Shown here: piece after piece, positions 14,255 to 22,318 of the stretch | Numbering within the stretch: the first letter of the stretch is position 1 | Layout of the letters: each line of letters opens with the position of its first letter | Notes under the pieces: generated by a model | Databases searched by the model: none | The model's input: the letters and a program-made list of their open reading frames with translations, nothing else | What the model was told of the DNA's origin: nothing | DNA from: a virus | IMG/VR virus record: IMGVR_UViG_3300022602_001772 | Location: 1 to 35,091 of that record | Direction: 5' to 3' (one strand) | DNA: 35,091 nucleotides | Program-made: the position numbers and the translations under genes

Positions 14255-14799
14255 CGAGGATACTTCTCCAACTCTTCAAGGAACTTCCTAGGATATAGTT
14301 CCCACACAGTTTGTCTAGTACCCCTGTAGTCTATTTCTTTAATGCGTTTCATTTGTCCTGTAGCTTCCATAGCAGGACCAAAAATATTATGTACTAGACG
14401 CTGTGTTCCTACAGAGTTTTCATTACTAGTAATATACAAGTTAGCCCAAGGCGGTGTCCATGCTATACAAGTAGTAATTAAAAATTGACTAGTAACATGT
14501 TGATGCGTTACAATTTGATTACGAGTGCGTATGCTAGGAATAGGTATATGATCCGAAAACACACAAGTACGAGCCGCAATGCGATAAGCATCTTCTCCCA
14601 TCTCAGGAAAACTATGTGCAGCGACACTACCTACTGCTTGCCCATGGAAATAGAGTATCCATACTGCCCAATACTTTTCTTTTGATAAACTATCTACTAG
14701 CATCTGTTGGCTAGCATTATTTTCAAAACCTTTAGCCTTGGCAGTAGCATAAAACTCTGTCAAGTCTAAGTCAGGAGTCCAAGGTTTTACTTCAAACAT
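14248..14799 (-). CDS. GNAT-like acetyltransferase (tentative)
   Basis: A 183-residue protein. The layout suggests a GNAT fold: an N-terminal helix pair, then WAVWILYFHGQAVGSVAAHSF forming the beta2-beta3 hairpin, then YRIAARTCVFSD as beta4. An LITTCIAWTPPWANLYITSNEN strand follows, and a C-terminal YRGTRQTVWELYPR segment. The usual acetyl-CoA pyrophosphate loop (Q/RxxGxG/A) is not clear, so this is a structural guess. It overlaps its neighbours on both sides within the same operon. Acyl transfer to a sugar or amine would fit the surrounding tailoring genes. Confidence 0.45.
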   Translation of the reverse strand: MFEVKPWTPDLDLTEFYATAKAKGFENNASQQMLVDSLSKEKYWAVWILYFHGQAVGSVAAHSFPEMGEDAYRIAARTCVFSDHIPIPSIRTRNQIVTHQHVTSQFLITTCIAWTPPWANLYITSNENSVGTQRLVHNIFGPAMEATGQMKRIKEIDYRGTRQTVWELYPRKFLEELEKYPRW

Positions 14800-15467
14800 T
14801 TGACTCGCTCTATAAAATCTGCTGGATAATTTGTACTAAAACTTGCCCAGCATAGTTGATCCATAACAGCCCAAGGTTGTGGTTCATCCCATTTAATTCC
14901 TAGTGTGTCTAAATGCTTACGCATTTCATCTTGTCTAGTTGTATAGATATGACTTTCAACATCCTTAATACTAATATTAGGTTCAGTATCACGATAGGTA
15001 AAGAAATAGTTGATACTTTTTAATTTGCCGTTGACCACAAAATAACTGCTAGGATGCATACTGTATTTGTGTAGTCCTAAACTCTTATGAGCTTGAATAA
15101 TTTCAATCATTTGATCTTGCCAGTCAGGTACTACCGAATCGTAGTTAGCTTGATCGCATCCTGCCTGTTCCCAAAAGTCTGGGCCGTCGATTTCAAAAAA
15201 TAACTTACGAGCTTTTAAATCAATGTTAGTAATTGTTGGAACTAGATCTGGATACTTATTACGCATTTGAGTCATATAGTTTACTTCGCGTAACCATTTT
15301 TCTTCCATCTTGTCAGGATCAACAACTTGATTTTTGCCTTGATGATATTCTGTATCGTTATAATACCATTTACAGAATATTTTTTTATCTTTGGAGATAA
15401 GGCTAGTGTAAATTAAATTATTTCGGCATAGCCCTTGGCCCGGTACATTGTTGTAATAATATTCCAT
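14787..15467 (-). CDS. degenerate protein-kinase-like protein
   Basis: A protein of 226 residues from the ATG at 15467, or 237 from 15500. I prefer 15467 because the homologous MEYYY aligns with WHYYY near the start of the paralogue at 19385-20077. Shared features are W/F-REV.(Y/F)(M/L)..(M/L), an FFEI/FIEW hinge-like segment, PDWQDQ, then HP followed by a hydrophobic strand and LKSINYF. This layout recalls the C-lobe of small bacterial kinase-fold proteins, but HxDxxxxN and DFG are not preserved, so catalysis is doubtful. It is the first gene of the minus operon. Confidence 0.5.
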   Translation of the reverse strand: MEYYYNNVPGQGLCRNNLIYTSLISKDKKIFCKWYYNDTEYHQGKNQVVDPDKMEEKWLREVNYMTQMRNKYPDLVPTITNIDLKARKLFFEIDGPDFWEQAGCDQANYDSVVPDWQDQMIEIIQAHKSLGLHKYSMHPSSYFVVNGKLKSINYFFTYRDTEPNISIKDVESHIYTTRQDEMRKHLDTLGIKWDEPQPWAVMDQLCWASFSTNYPADFIERVKCLK

Positions 15468-15482
15468 AGTATAGTAATTATC

Positions 15483-15490
15483 AATAAATA
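15483..15490 (+). promoter_or_regulatory. late promoter-like octamer AATAAATA
   Basis: AATAAATA ends eight bases before the ATG at 15499. T4 spacing predicts transcription from about 15496, leaving a leader of about three bases. The element lies in the 31-base gap between divergent genes if the minus-strand gene starts at 15467. Confidence 0.55.
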
Positions 15491-15498
15491 TTTGCCAC

Positions 15499-16536
15499 AT
15501 GACAACTTCAGAAACTATATCCTTATGCGAAACGTGCTATCGTCATATACCAGCTGAACGATTCGAAAAAGACGGCCAAATGATGCTGGGCAAAACTTGT
15601 CCAAAGCATGGATACCAGGAAGCAATACTAGATATTAACACAGATTTTTATAAAGGTCAACAGTATCAGAGACGCAGACCTAGCAGTTATTGGTTAGACA
15701 TTACCAATCGTTGTAATTTGGATTGTCCGCATTGTTATCAAATGCCCGATAATACAAGTAAAGATCCTAGCATAGATTATCTGCTATCAGAAGTTATGAG
15801 TTGGCCAGACAATGGACTACCGGTTAGCCTAGTTGGAGCAGAACCTACTGTACGTAAAGACTTGCCCGAGTTAGTTCAGTCTATACACAACTTGCCCATT
15901 AAGCGTAGAAATGTTATAATAGTTACAAACGGTGTGTATCTAGCCAAATGGGATTATGTTGAAAGATTCAAAGACATACCAAATTTAAAATGGACGTTTG
16001 GACTTAATCATCCTGACTATAATGGTGGGCAGATTAGAGAAAAACAAATGGTGGGTCTAGAGAACTGTCTTAAACTTGGACTGGATGTAAAGACCTTAAC
16101 ATATACATTGGCCAACTTAGAACAGTTACCTGATGTAATGTATGAAGTACAAAAGTTTAAGATCAATGCTAGAATACAATTAGGTGTAGAGATTGGACGA
16201 GTCCCCGAAGGAGACTTTGTAGAATTATACCTATCAGAACTAGTAGCAGTGGCTGAACAGTTTTGTCGAGATAACAGCTGGTCGTGGGATCCGGACCTTG
16301 TAGGAGGCAACCGAACACACTATGCTGTTCGAATAAACGGTATCGAACACAAATTTATTAAATGGTGCGATGTACGCACTATAGACTTAGAAGAAGTACA
16401 AAGTGAATCATGGGCTAGCATAGTGCCTGGCAAGCCTATGAGTCCATTACTACATCAAGTCATCTTACGTGACCAAACAGTTAACAAGGGAAAGATGTTA
16501 CTAGATACAGTACCCGAAAAATATCAACATGAATAA
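15499..16536 (+). CDS. radical SAM protein with Tes-like N-terminal zinc-knuckle
   Basis: A 345-residue radical SAM enzyme. C72, C76 and C79 (RCNLDCPHCY) bind the 4Fe-4S cluster that cleaves S-adenosylmethionine. The SAM-binding GGE-type motif is changed to GAEPT. The N-terminus carries C10, C13, C34 and H37 in a CxxC...CPKHG arrangement with an F..DG link, as in the radical SAM family that includes archaeal tetraether lipid synthase. The C-terminal third (YLSELV, KWCDVRTIDLEE, HQVILRD) is shared only with the tandem paralogue at 16529. It overlaps that gene by eight bases. The substrate is unknown; lipid or hydrocarbon C-C bond formation is only a family-based hint. Confidence 0.85.
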   Translation: MTTSETISLCETCYRHIPAERFEKDGQMMLGKTCPKHGYQEAILDINTDFYKGQQYQRRRPSSYWLDITNRCNLDCPHCYQMPDNTSKDPSIDYLLSEVMSWPDNGLPVSLVGAEPTVRKDLPELVQSIHNLPIKRRNVIIVTNGVYLAKWDYVERFKDIPNLKWTFGLNHPDYNGGQIREKQMVGLENCLKLGLDVKTLTYTLANLEQLPDVMYEVQKFKINARIQLGVEIGRVPEGDFVELYLSELVAVAEQFCRDNSWSWDPDLVGGNRTHYAVRINGIEHKFIKWCDVRTIDLEEVQSESWASIVPGKPMSPLLHQVILRDQTVNKGKMLLDTVPEKYQHE

Positions 16537-17593
16537 AATACACGATACAACAAGTCTTTGCGAGCATTGCTATAGACATATACCTGCTACACTATTTGAA
16601 CGAGATGGTAGCATTTGGCTAGGCAAGCGTTGTAAGTGGCACGGAGAGTCTGAGTATCTAGTAGAACCCAACGCAGATTTTTACATTAACTACAAATACG
16701 AACGTCCAACTAATCATACTTACTGTTTAGATATCACTAATCGTTGTAATTTAAATTGTCCGCATTGTTATCAAATACCAGATAATATGAGTAAGGATCC
16801 TAGCATAGAATCTATATTGGATACTATCAGAGTTTGGGATGACGATGGGTATGCTGTTGCGCTAATGGGTGCGGAACCTACTACTAGAAAAGACTTACCT
16901 AACTTGTGTCGTGCTATCCAAGTATTGCCAGGCAAGCCCAGAGCTATAATGATATTGACCAACGGAGTATACTTGTCCGACTTGGAATATACAGAACAGT
17001 TTGCTGACATACCTAATCTATTCTGGACCATAGGATTGAACCACCCTGACTACCAAGGACATACTGTAAGAAAGAAACAAATGGAAGGCATTGATAACTG
17101 TATGAAGTTAGGCATGAAGATTAAGAATGTAAGTTATACCCTTGAAACTATTGATCAATTAGAATACTGTTTAGAAGAAATACAGGTATTTGGACAAACA
17201 CTTAGTCCACATAATTATAGAGTTAGAGTAGGCACAGACATTGGACGCCATCCCGGCGAAGAAAAGATATATCTATCCGAACTAGTGGACAGGGTAAAAG
17301 CTATATGTGACCGCAAAGGCTGGCGACATGAGTATGCTCTTGGCTATGCTATCCGTGCCCATTACCCAATGCGTATAAATGGTATACTGGTTAAAATTAT
17401 ACAGTGGCCCGATGTGCGTACAATTGACTTAGAAGAAGATCAAACGGAGTCATGGGCTGACATGTTACCAGGTAAACCGGTAAGCCCATTAGTACATCAA
17501 GTTATCTTACGAGATGGTGCTGTTAATAAAAACTTGCCTCTGTATGATACAGTGCCAGAAAAATATCAAAGGAAATATGATGCGAGGGATTAA
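16529..17593 (+). CDS. radical SAM protein with Tes-like N-terminal zinc-knuckle
   Basis: A 354-residue tandem paralogue of the previous gene. N-terminal C11, C14, C35 and H38 form the same knuckle, and C73, C77 and C80 (RCNLNCPHCY) hold the radical cluster. GAEPT replaces GGEPT again. Shared stretches include ITNRCNL, PDN.SKDPSI, LTNGVYL, IGLNHPDY and VRTIDLEE..SESW/TESW. One difference is IQWPDV where the paralogue has IKWCDV, so a cysteine that could bind an extra cluster is lost. Both proteins may act in sequence or as a heterodimer. It is in the same operon as two oxygenase-like genes. Confidence 0.85.
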   Translation: MNKIHDTTSLCEHCYRHIPATLFERDGSIWLGKRCKWHGESEYLVEPNADFYINYKYERPTNHTYCLDITNRCNLNCPHCYQIPDNMSKDPSIESILDTIRVWDDDGYAVALMGAEPTTRKDLPNLCRAIQVLPGKPRAIMILTNGVYLSDLEYTEQFADIPNLFWTIGLNHPDYQGHTVRKKQMEGIDNCMKLGMKIKNVSYTLETIDQLEYCLEEIQVFGQTLSPHNYRVRVGTDIGRHPGEEKIYLSELVDRVKAICDRKGWRHEYALGYAIRAHYPMRINGILVKIIQWPDVRTIDLEEDQTESWADMLPGKPVSPLVHQVILRDGAVNKNLPLYDTVPEKYQRKYDARD

Positions 17594-18380
17594 CGGACAC
17601 ACTTATATAGACATGGCTCCATACTTAGATATGACAGCATTTGATAGTCTACAACCAGAGATATTATCAGGATTCGCTCTAGCTAGACATTATGCTAAAG
17701 AAGGCACTTGGATGGCTCCGGGATTTAGTCTGGACAACATGAGTTATAGATTAAGTTGGAAACCTATATACCAAGCCATGACAGAGTTTTTAGATCTTTC
17801 AAATGATGATCCTATTAAACAAGCAGGTTTAAAATTAATGCCTAAAGACTTTAAGAACTTTCAGGAACGCAACATATTCACACGCTATATCAAAATGGCC
17901 ATGGGTGCCTATGATCCTTACATCTACTACTACTTGTGGGAAGAAGGATCTTGGGATGATCGCACAGCACCACGTAAACTAACACCTGAAGCTGAATACT
18001 TTCCTAATACAGTTAAGTGGGTAGAAAGTCTAGTAGGTACAGTGTTTGAAGATATCGGCCGTGTTATATTCTTTCATTGTGAAGCAGATGGCATTCCTTT
18101 TGAACATAGAGACTTGGATGCTAAAAATGGTATAGATGTTATCAAGCCACACCGAAATGAATTTATACACATACGTCCTAATACTAAGAAAGCATTTTAC
18201 CTGTGGGATCCTGAAACTAAGGACAAAACATATCTTAACACTCGTGCCGCTTGGTGGAACGATGTCGATTGGCATGGCGGAGAACAAATTATGGAACAAA
18301 GCTATGGGCTTCGTATAGATGGCAAGTTTACAGATGAATTTCGTGTTAAACTTGGTATTGATCATCTGGACACTTATTAA
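17577..18380 (+). CDS. 2OG-Fe(II) oxygenase-like protein, DWHGGE family
   Basis: A protein of 267 residues from the ATG at 17577; a second ATG follows at once at 17580, and AAGGA lies upstream of both. It is a paralogue of 7645-8418. H177 and D179 (EHRDLD) and H233 (DWHGGE) are the likely iron ligands, with R246 in YGLRIDGKF for 2-oxoglutarate. EYFPNTVKW and EFIHIRP are also conserved. Unlike the paralogue, it keeps the Arg. A likely upstream start at 17514 is rejected because it would run 80 bases into the previous gene. It couples to the next gene by TAATG. Confidence 0.62.
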   Translation: MMRGINGHTYIDMAPYLDMTAFDSLQPEILSGFALARHYAKEGTWMAPGFSLDNMSYRLSWKPIYQAMTEFLDLSNDDPIKQAGLKLMPKDFKNFQERNIFTRYIKMAMGAYDPYIYYYLWEEGSWDDRTAPRKLTPEAEYFPNTVKWVESLVGTVFEDIGRVIFFHCEADGIPFEHRDLDAKNGIDVIKPHRNEFIHIRPNTKKAFYLWDPETKDKTYLNTRAAWWNDVDWHGGEQIMEQSYGLRIDGKFTDEFRVKLGIDHLDTY

Positions 18381-18904
18381 TGAAGTTTGTTGGCAACTAC
18401 AAGTCCTGGATTGACGAGCAAGGCATTATAGAACATCTTACAAAGTGTCAAGGTGATCGTACACCAGTATGGCAACCTGACAGATGGCAGGGTAATCTCA
18501 TTTTAGAACAATTTACAGAAATGGCTCGGCCAGGATATTCTAGTAACAAATATTTTTTTCATCAAGTTAATCCTAAATCTGAAGAAATGAAAAACTTCAA
18601 ATTTACTTTGCCAGCAGTTCCTGAAACTAGAAGTAAGATTAACTGGTGGTTCGTAATGCTGTATCCTGGAGAGTTCCAAGCTATGCATATTGATCCACAA
18701 CTAACTGAAGTTAGTAATCCTGTACGCTATACAATGTTTTTACAAGACTGGGAACCAGGGCATATATTTGTTTGGGACGACAAATACATAGCCGACTATA
18801 AAGCAGGCGACATGTATGAATGGAGTGATCCTATGACTGTACACGGTCCTGCTAATATAGGTTATAATACAAGATACACATTACAGATAACAATGTACGA
18901 TTAA
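18380..18904 (+). CDS. 2OG-Fe(II) oxygenase-like protein
   Basis: A 174-residue protein. LYPGEFQAMHIDP provides HxD (H103, D105). RYTMFLQDWEPGHIFVWDDK forms the central strands. YKAGDMYEWSDPMTVHGPANIG gives the distal H155, and R165 (NTRYTLQI) would bind 2-oxoglutarate. The pattern PGHIFVWDD...Y.AGD...W is shared with the convergent neighbour at 18901 (GQLFIIGSN...EQGDVLVWND), suggesting they are related. Its TAA overlaps the neighbour's stop in TTAA. Likely a hydroxylase; the substrate is unknown. Confidence 0.72.
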   Translation: MKFVGNYKSWIDEQGIIEHLTKCQGDRTPVWQPDRWQGNLILEQFTEMARPGYSSNKYFFHQVNPKSEEMKNFKFTLPAVPETRSKINWWFVMLYPGEFQAMHIDPQLTEVSNPVRYTMFLQDWEPGHIFVWDDKYIADYKAGDMYEWSDPMTVHGPANIGYNTRYTLQITMYD

Positions 18905-19392
18905 TATCCTAACAAGTGAAACATATACTTGTTTTTTAAACTGCCGTTAATACCGTTGTGCCAAGCTCTGTAATCATTCCACACTAGCACATCACCTTGC
19001 TCCATATTGTAATAATAGTTACTTCCTATGATGAATAGTTGCCCTATACTAGGCTCACTTATAAACACGCTGTATCTTTTAATTTTACCTAGCTTAAGAT
19101 ATTCTTCTTCGTTGTCATCAATATCATAATGATACCCAGTCATATATCCGGGCTCCACACAACTGATCCAACTGCGCAAGGGTGTTACGAAAAATTGTTC
19201 AGATAATTCTTTTTCAATTGCCTTAGTATCGTAGTAGTTTGTCCACTTGACACTATCAGTGTTGAACTTACTGTCTTTCCATAGCTTTAGTATTTCTGCG
19301 TACTCTGGATTAGACATATTCCACTTGGCAGGATCTACAGTAATGTCCTTACCGTCTTTAAGATTAGCTATTACATGATTCCAATCAATCAT
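18901..19392 (-). CDS. 2OG-Fe(II) oxygenase-like protein
   Basis: A protein of 163 residues from the ATG at 19392, chosen because it overlaps the previous stop and has AAAGAGA upstream; an earlier in-frame start would add 12 residues inside that gene. GYHYDIDD contains HxD (H88, D90), and YRAWHNGING supplies the distal H145. The usual Arg for 2-oxoglutarate is replaced by Lys155 (NKYMFHLLGY). It ends a minus-strand operon with a B12-type radical SAM gene and a kinase-like gene. It is likely an oxygenase, possibly with altered co-substrate binding. Confidence 0.65.
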   Translation of the reverse strand: MIDWNHVIANLKDGKDITVDPAKWNMSNPEYAEILKLWKDSKFNTDSVKWTNYYDTKAIEKELSEQFFVTPLRSWISCVEPGYMTGYHYDIDDNEEEYLKLGKIKRYSVFISEPSIGQLFIIGSNYYYNMEQGDVLVWNDYRAWHNGINGSLKNKYMFHLLGY

Positions 19393-20077
19393 TATAAATC
19401 TCTTTAAACACGCTGGCAAATATATCATTTGGCCAAGTCATAGATAAGTGTTTAGTTACTGTAATCTCAAAAAACTTTTTAAAATCAATGTAGCCGTTAC
19501 TGTCGGTTGATGCGTCAAATCGATATGCTCCGTGTTTGCCTATAACACCTTCGATTATTTTTCTTTCTATAAACTGTTCTTCGAATGGCACTACTGAATA
19601 ATGATCTATAGTCTTTAATACATTATTTTTTGAAATATAAAAACAATGCGGATATAAAGCCATTTTCCAAAATTTGTTTTCCTTAGTTGCTATCAAAAAA
19701 TTTCTAATCTGATCTTGCCAGTCAGGTAGTTCCTGGTCTATGTTTCTACCAGGAGTAAAAAGTATTTGTGATAATGTTTCTTTATTCCATTCAATAAAAA
19801 CTTTTCTATTTTTAAGATCCACTTCATACAGTTCCGGAGTAGTCTTAAGATAGGATAACTGATTTAAAAATTTAACTTCGCGTTCAAAGAACCATTGTAT
19901 TAGATCTTCATTTACTTGTGTATCTTCATCTGATCTATATACTGGATCAACACAGTAGTGCATACACATTACTGTCTGCTCTGGATTAACAGTAGGTGTG
20001 TATAATAAGTTTGAACTATGTGGAACTCCATCGGTATTTAATTTGTAATAATAGTGCCAGCTACTAGTGTCTGTCAT
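19385..20077 (-). CDS. degenerate protein-kinase-like protein
   Basis: A 230-residue paralogue of 14787-15467. It shares HYYY...NLLYTP, FEREVKFLNQL, VDLKNRKVFIEW, LPDWQDQI and a C-lobe-like ALYPHCFYISKNNVLKTIDHY. As in its relative, the catalytic Asp-containing loop and DFG are not preserved, though the IDHY may stand in the DFG position. It may be a pseudokinase or scaffold, or a sugar/small-molecule kinase too diverged to recognise. It is followed by the short oxygenase-like gene with overlapping stop and start. Confidence 0.5.
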   Translation of the reverse strand: MTDTSSWHYYYKLNTDGVPHSSNLLYTPTVNPEQTVMCMHYCVDPVYRSDEDTQVNEDLIQWFFEREVKFLNQLSYLKTTPELYEVDLKNRKVFIEWNKETLSQILFTPGRNIDQELPDWQDQIRNFLIATKENKFWKMALYPHCFYISKNNVLKTIDHYSVVPFEEQFIERKIIEGVIGKHGAYRFDASTDSNGYIDFKKFFEITVTKHLSMTWPNDIFASVFKEIYND

Positions 20078-21618
20078 TGCTTACTCCAACTTAGTTTTTT
20101 ATTGATATAAGATTGTACTTGATCTTTAAACTTTTGATCGCTAGTATCCACATCAGTTAATCGATAGTCGTAGATATCTTCGTATCTATTAGTTTCATAA
20201 TAGGCAAATAATCTGTCACTTAGGAAAGGATTACATCCACGCAGTCCTTGGAAACCTTGCGGGCTATAGAATTCCTGTACCAGCGACTGTGCTTGATACC
20301 AATCCATATCCTTATGACTCCAGATAACAATATCGTTTCTGGTACTGCCCACACCACCCCCTCGCGGTGTAGTGCTGGTAAATTTAACCTCACCTTTGCT
20401 GTCTCTAGTGACTTCATACCCAGGGTTGGGTCTAGCTTCTAATTTCTCTAAGCCATTTGCGACCAGTTCCCTAGTAAAGCGGCTTTGGTTAGTCAATGAC
20501 TCGTCATAGTCTGGAACTTCTAATATGTGTGCGCTGGCGCTTTGTCTTAGCCAATTAGTGTTTAACCACTCTAATGACTTGCTCCAGGATTCTAGTGTTT
20601 CTCCAGGTATTCCACAAATCATTTGTATGTTTGCTCTGTAACGTCTAGGAGCGTGAACATCTGTATAATCTTGAAAGTCTAATAGCCCTTGTTGTAGTTT
20701 ATCAGGATCCATACCTTTGCGTACAAGTTTACCCGCATCATGATTAAATGTTTCAATGCCCATACTATGTCCAAGGAAACCTAATCTAATATACGTGTCC
20801 CAATGTTTATGATGCTTAACTACTAAATCACCACGGGCGAATCCACACATCCATATATCATACCCTAGTTCGTCTACAGCTTCAGCATACTTCTGTAATT
20901 TCTCAGGACGGTCATTAAATGTTTCGTCCATGACACGCCAATTGGTAATGCCCCACTTTTCGTATCCCAACTGTAACTGTTTCTTAAATTCTTCTTTGCT
21001 GACACTGACATCTTTAGTTTGTCCCAGTAGGGGAAAGTTACAGTAGGAGCAACTAAACATACAACCACGTGCTGTTTCAATCTGTGGGCACTCCCAAGGC
21101 ATCATAAAGTCACGTGCTTCATAGTCTACTAGGTAACTGGCTAAGGGCGCACTAGGATAATGATGTAGTCCGCGGACAACACTCTTGACTCCAAAGTACA
21201 TAGGATCACGCATTAACGGTGCTCCTAATGTTCCAGTAAGATGTCGACATACTGCTAGTATAGCATTTTCACCATAACTGTCTACCCAGTAGTCTACATT
21301 ATTAGCAGGAGTCGTTAAGGCGTTGTTACCGCCGACTACAATAGCAACTCGAGGATACTCTAGTTTTAGCCAAGCAATAAACTCATTAAGATAAGGACTC
21401 CAAGGATTTAAGAATGCTGTTCCAAAACAAAACATTACAGTCTTACTAGTTGTTCTACTACGCACTAGTTCTTTAAGTTCTTCTAAAGCCCAGAAGGCAG
21501 TAAAATCTACAACTTCACAATCCCAATCATGTTGTCGTAAGAACGTAGCAACACGATGTGTCCATAGGATGCGTTCCCAGCGTTTGCCTGTTAGGCTAAA
21601 GAATAAAGCGTGGTTCAT
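20074..21618 (-). CDS. B12-binding-type radical SAM protein
   Basis: A 514-residue protein. Residues 1-130 look like a cobalamin-binding Rossmann domain (VMFCFGTAFLNP, VAIVVGGNNALTT, VDYWVDSYGE), though the DxHxxG cobalt-ligand motif is not seen, as in many family members. C186, C190 and C193 (ARGCMFSCSYC) bind the radical SAM cluster. MDETFND, GIETFNHDAGKLVRKGM and IPGETLES are typical of the Elp3/MiaB-like fold used by this family. The C-terminal 120 residues are extra and aromatic. Members methylate unreactive carbons or rearrange rings in natural-product, hopanoid and bacteriochlorophyll pathways. It overlaps both neighbours by four bases. Confidence 0.85.
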   Translation of the reverse strand: MNHALFFSLTGKRWERILWTHRVATFLRQHDWDCEVVDFTAFWALEELKELVRSRTTSKTVMFCFGTAFLNPWSPYLNEFIAWLKLEYPRVAIVVGGNNALTTPANNVDYWVDSYGENAILAVCRHLTGTLGAPLMRDPMYFGVKSVVRGLHHYPSAPLASYLVDYEARDFMMPWECPQIETARGCMFSCSYCNFPLLGQTKDVSVSKEEFKKQLQLGYEKWGITNWRVMDETFNDRPEKLQKYAEAVDELGYDIWMCGFARGDLVVKHHKHWDTYIRLGFLGHSMGIETFNHDAGKLVRKGMDPDKLQQGLLDFQDYTDVHAPRRYRANIQMICGIPGETLESWSKSLEWLNTNWLRQSASAHILEVPDYDESLTNQSRFTRELVANGLEKLEARPNPGYEVTRDSKGEVKFTSTTPRGGGVGSTRNDIVIWSHKDMDWYQAQSLVQEFYSPQGFQGLRGCNPFLSDRLFAYYETNRYEDIYDYRLTDVDTSDQKFKDQVQSYINKKLSWSKQ

Positions 21619-22280
21619 ACTAATTGGAACTCTTTTGGTAATACCCCATGGAGTTCGTCTAGTTTATCTTTTTCTATACTAAATTTTACAACGACAGACT
21701 CATGGCTAAAGTTGGAAATGAATCCTGATTTGTTGGCTTGATTGAGCCAAGGGCTAACTCTGTTGTCGAATATATGCCTAGCATGATCTGCGTTTGTCAT
21801 AGTTGTGGTTACAGCTATGTCAACAGGATTAACAAGCCGATTCTTTTTTAATAGTTTCCTAACAACTAACTGTATTCTAGCACGACGACCAAAATTAGCC
21901 GCTGTGTGTAAGTAACTGGCATCCATATCATACCATATGCCATCTTGTTCTAAAGGATACATGATATCTCGCACAAGGTCGATTAGATAACAGTTTTCAC
22001 CTAGTATGTTCAAATGATATCTATCATCTATATCGGCATGTCTTTGATAGCATTGGTTAGGATCCAAAATAATAATTCTTGCTTCACCTTTACTAACAGG
22101 CAAACTGTTGTATAGTGTTTCCCAAACTGTATCCTTGTACTCGTCCTTCAAAACCCATGAGTCATAAAAGAAATCACCAATGGGTCTATTGATAGTTGTC
22201 CGCATACCTGCTTCAGGTAATTGGCTACAGGCTTCTTGAAATAATTTTGGATCTGTTGTATAATTGGTTGTAGAAAGCAT
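21615..22280 (-). CDS. 2OG-Fe(II) oxygenase-like protein (AspH-related)
   Basis: A protein of 221 residues from the ATG at 22280, chosen because the late octamer CATAAATA lies four bases upstream; a longer frame would run into the divergent gene. ARIIILDPNQCYQRHADID holds HxD (H81, D83). DASYLHTAANFGRRARIQLVVR holds the distal H125 and R133/R135. This resembles the core of Asp/Asn beta-hydroxylases. The last 80 residues (PVDIAVTTTMTNADHARH and on) form a separate small domain. It is the first gene of the operon and ends overlapping the B12-type radical SAM gene. Confidence 0.72.
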   Translation of the reverse strand: MLSTTNYTTDPKLFQEACSQLPEAGMRTTINRPIGDFFYDSWVLKDEYKDTVWETLYNSLPVSKGEARIIILDPNQCYQRHADIDDRYHLNILGENCYLIDLVRDIMYPLEQDGIWYDMDASYLHTAANFGRRARIQLVVRKLLKKNRLVNPVDIAVTTTMTNADHARHIFDNRVSPWLNQANKSGFISNFSHESVVVKFSIEKDKLDELHGVLPKEFQLV

Positions 22281-22284
22281 GAAA

Positions 22285-22292
22285 TATTTATG
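22285..22292 (-). promoter_or_regulatory. late promoter-like octamer CATAAATA (minus strand)
   Basis: Read on the minus strand, CATAAATA ends four bases before the ATG at 22280. T4 spacing predicts transcription at 22279-22280, so the mRNA would be leaderless. Confidence 0.65.
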
Positions 22293-22306
22293 TGCTACTA
22301 TAATGA

Positions 22307-22314
22307 TGTAAATA
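22307..22314 (+). promoter_or_regulatory. late promoter-like octamer TGTAAATA
   Basis: TGTAAATA ends four bases before the ATG at 22319. It mirrors the minus-strand octamer in the same 38-base divergent gap. The predicted start is on or next to the ATG. Confidence 0.6.
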
Positions 22315-22318
22315 AAAC

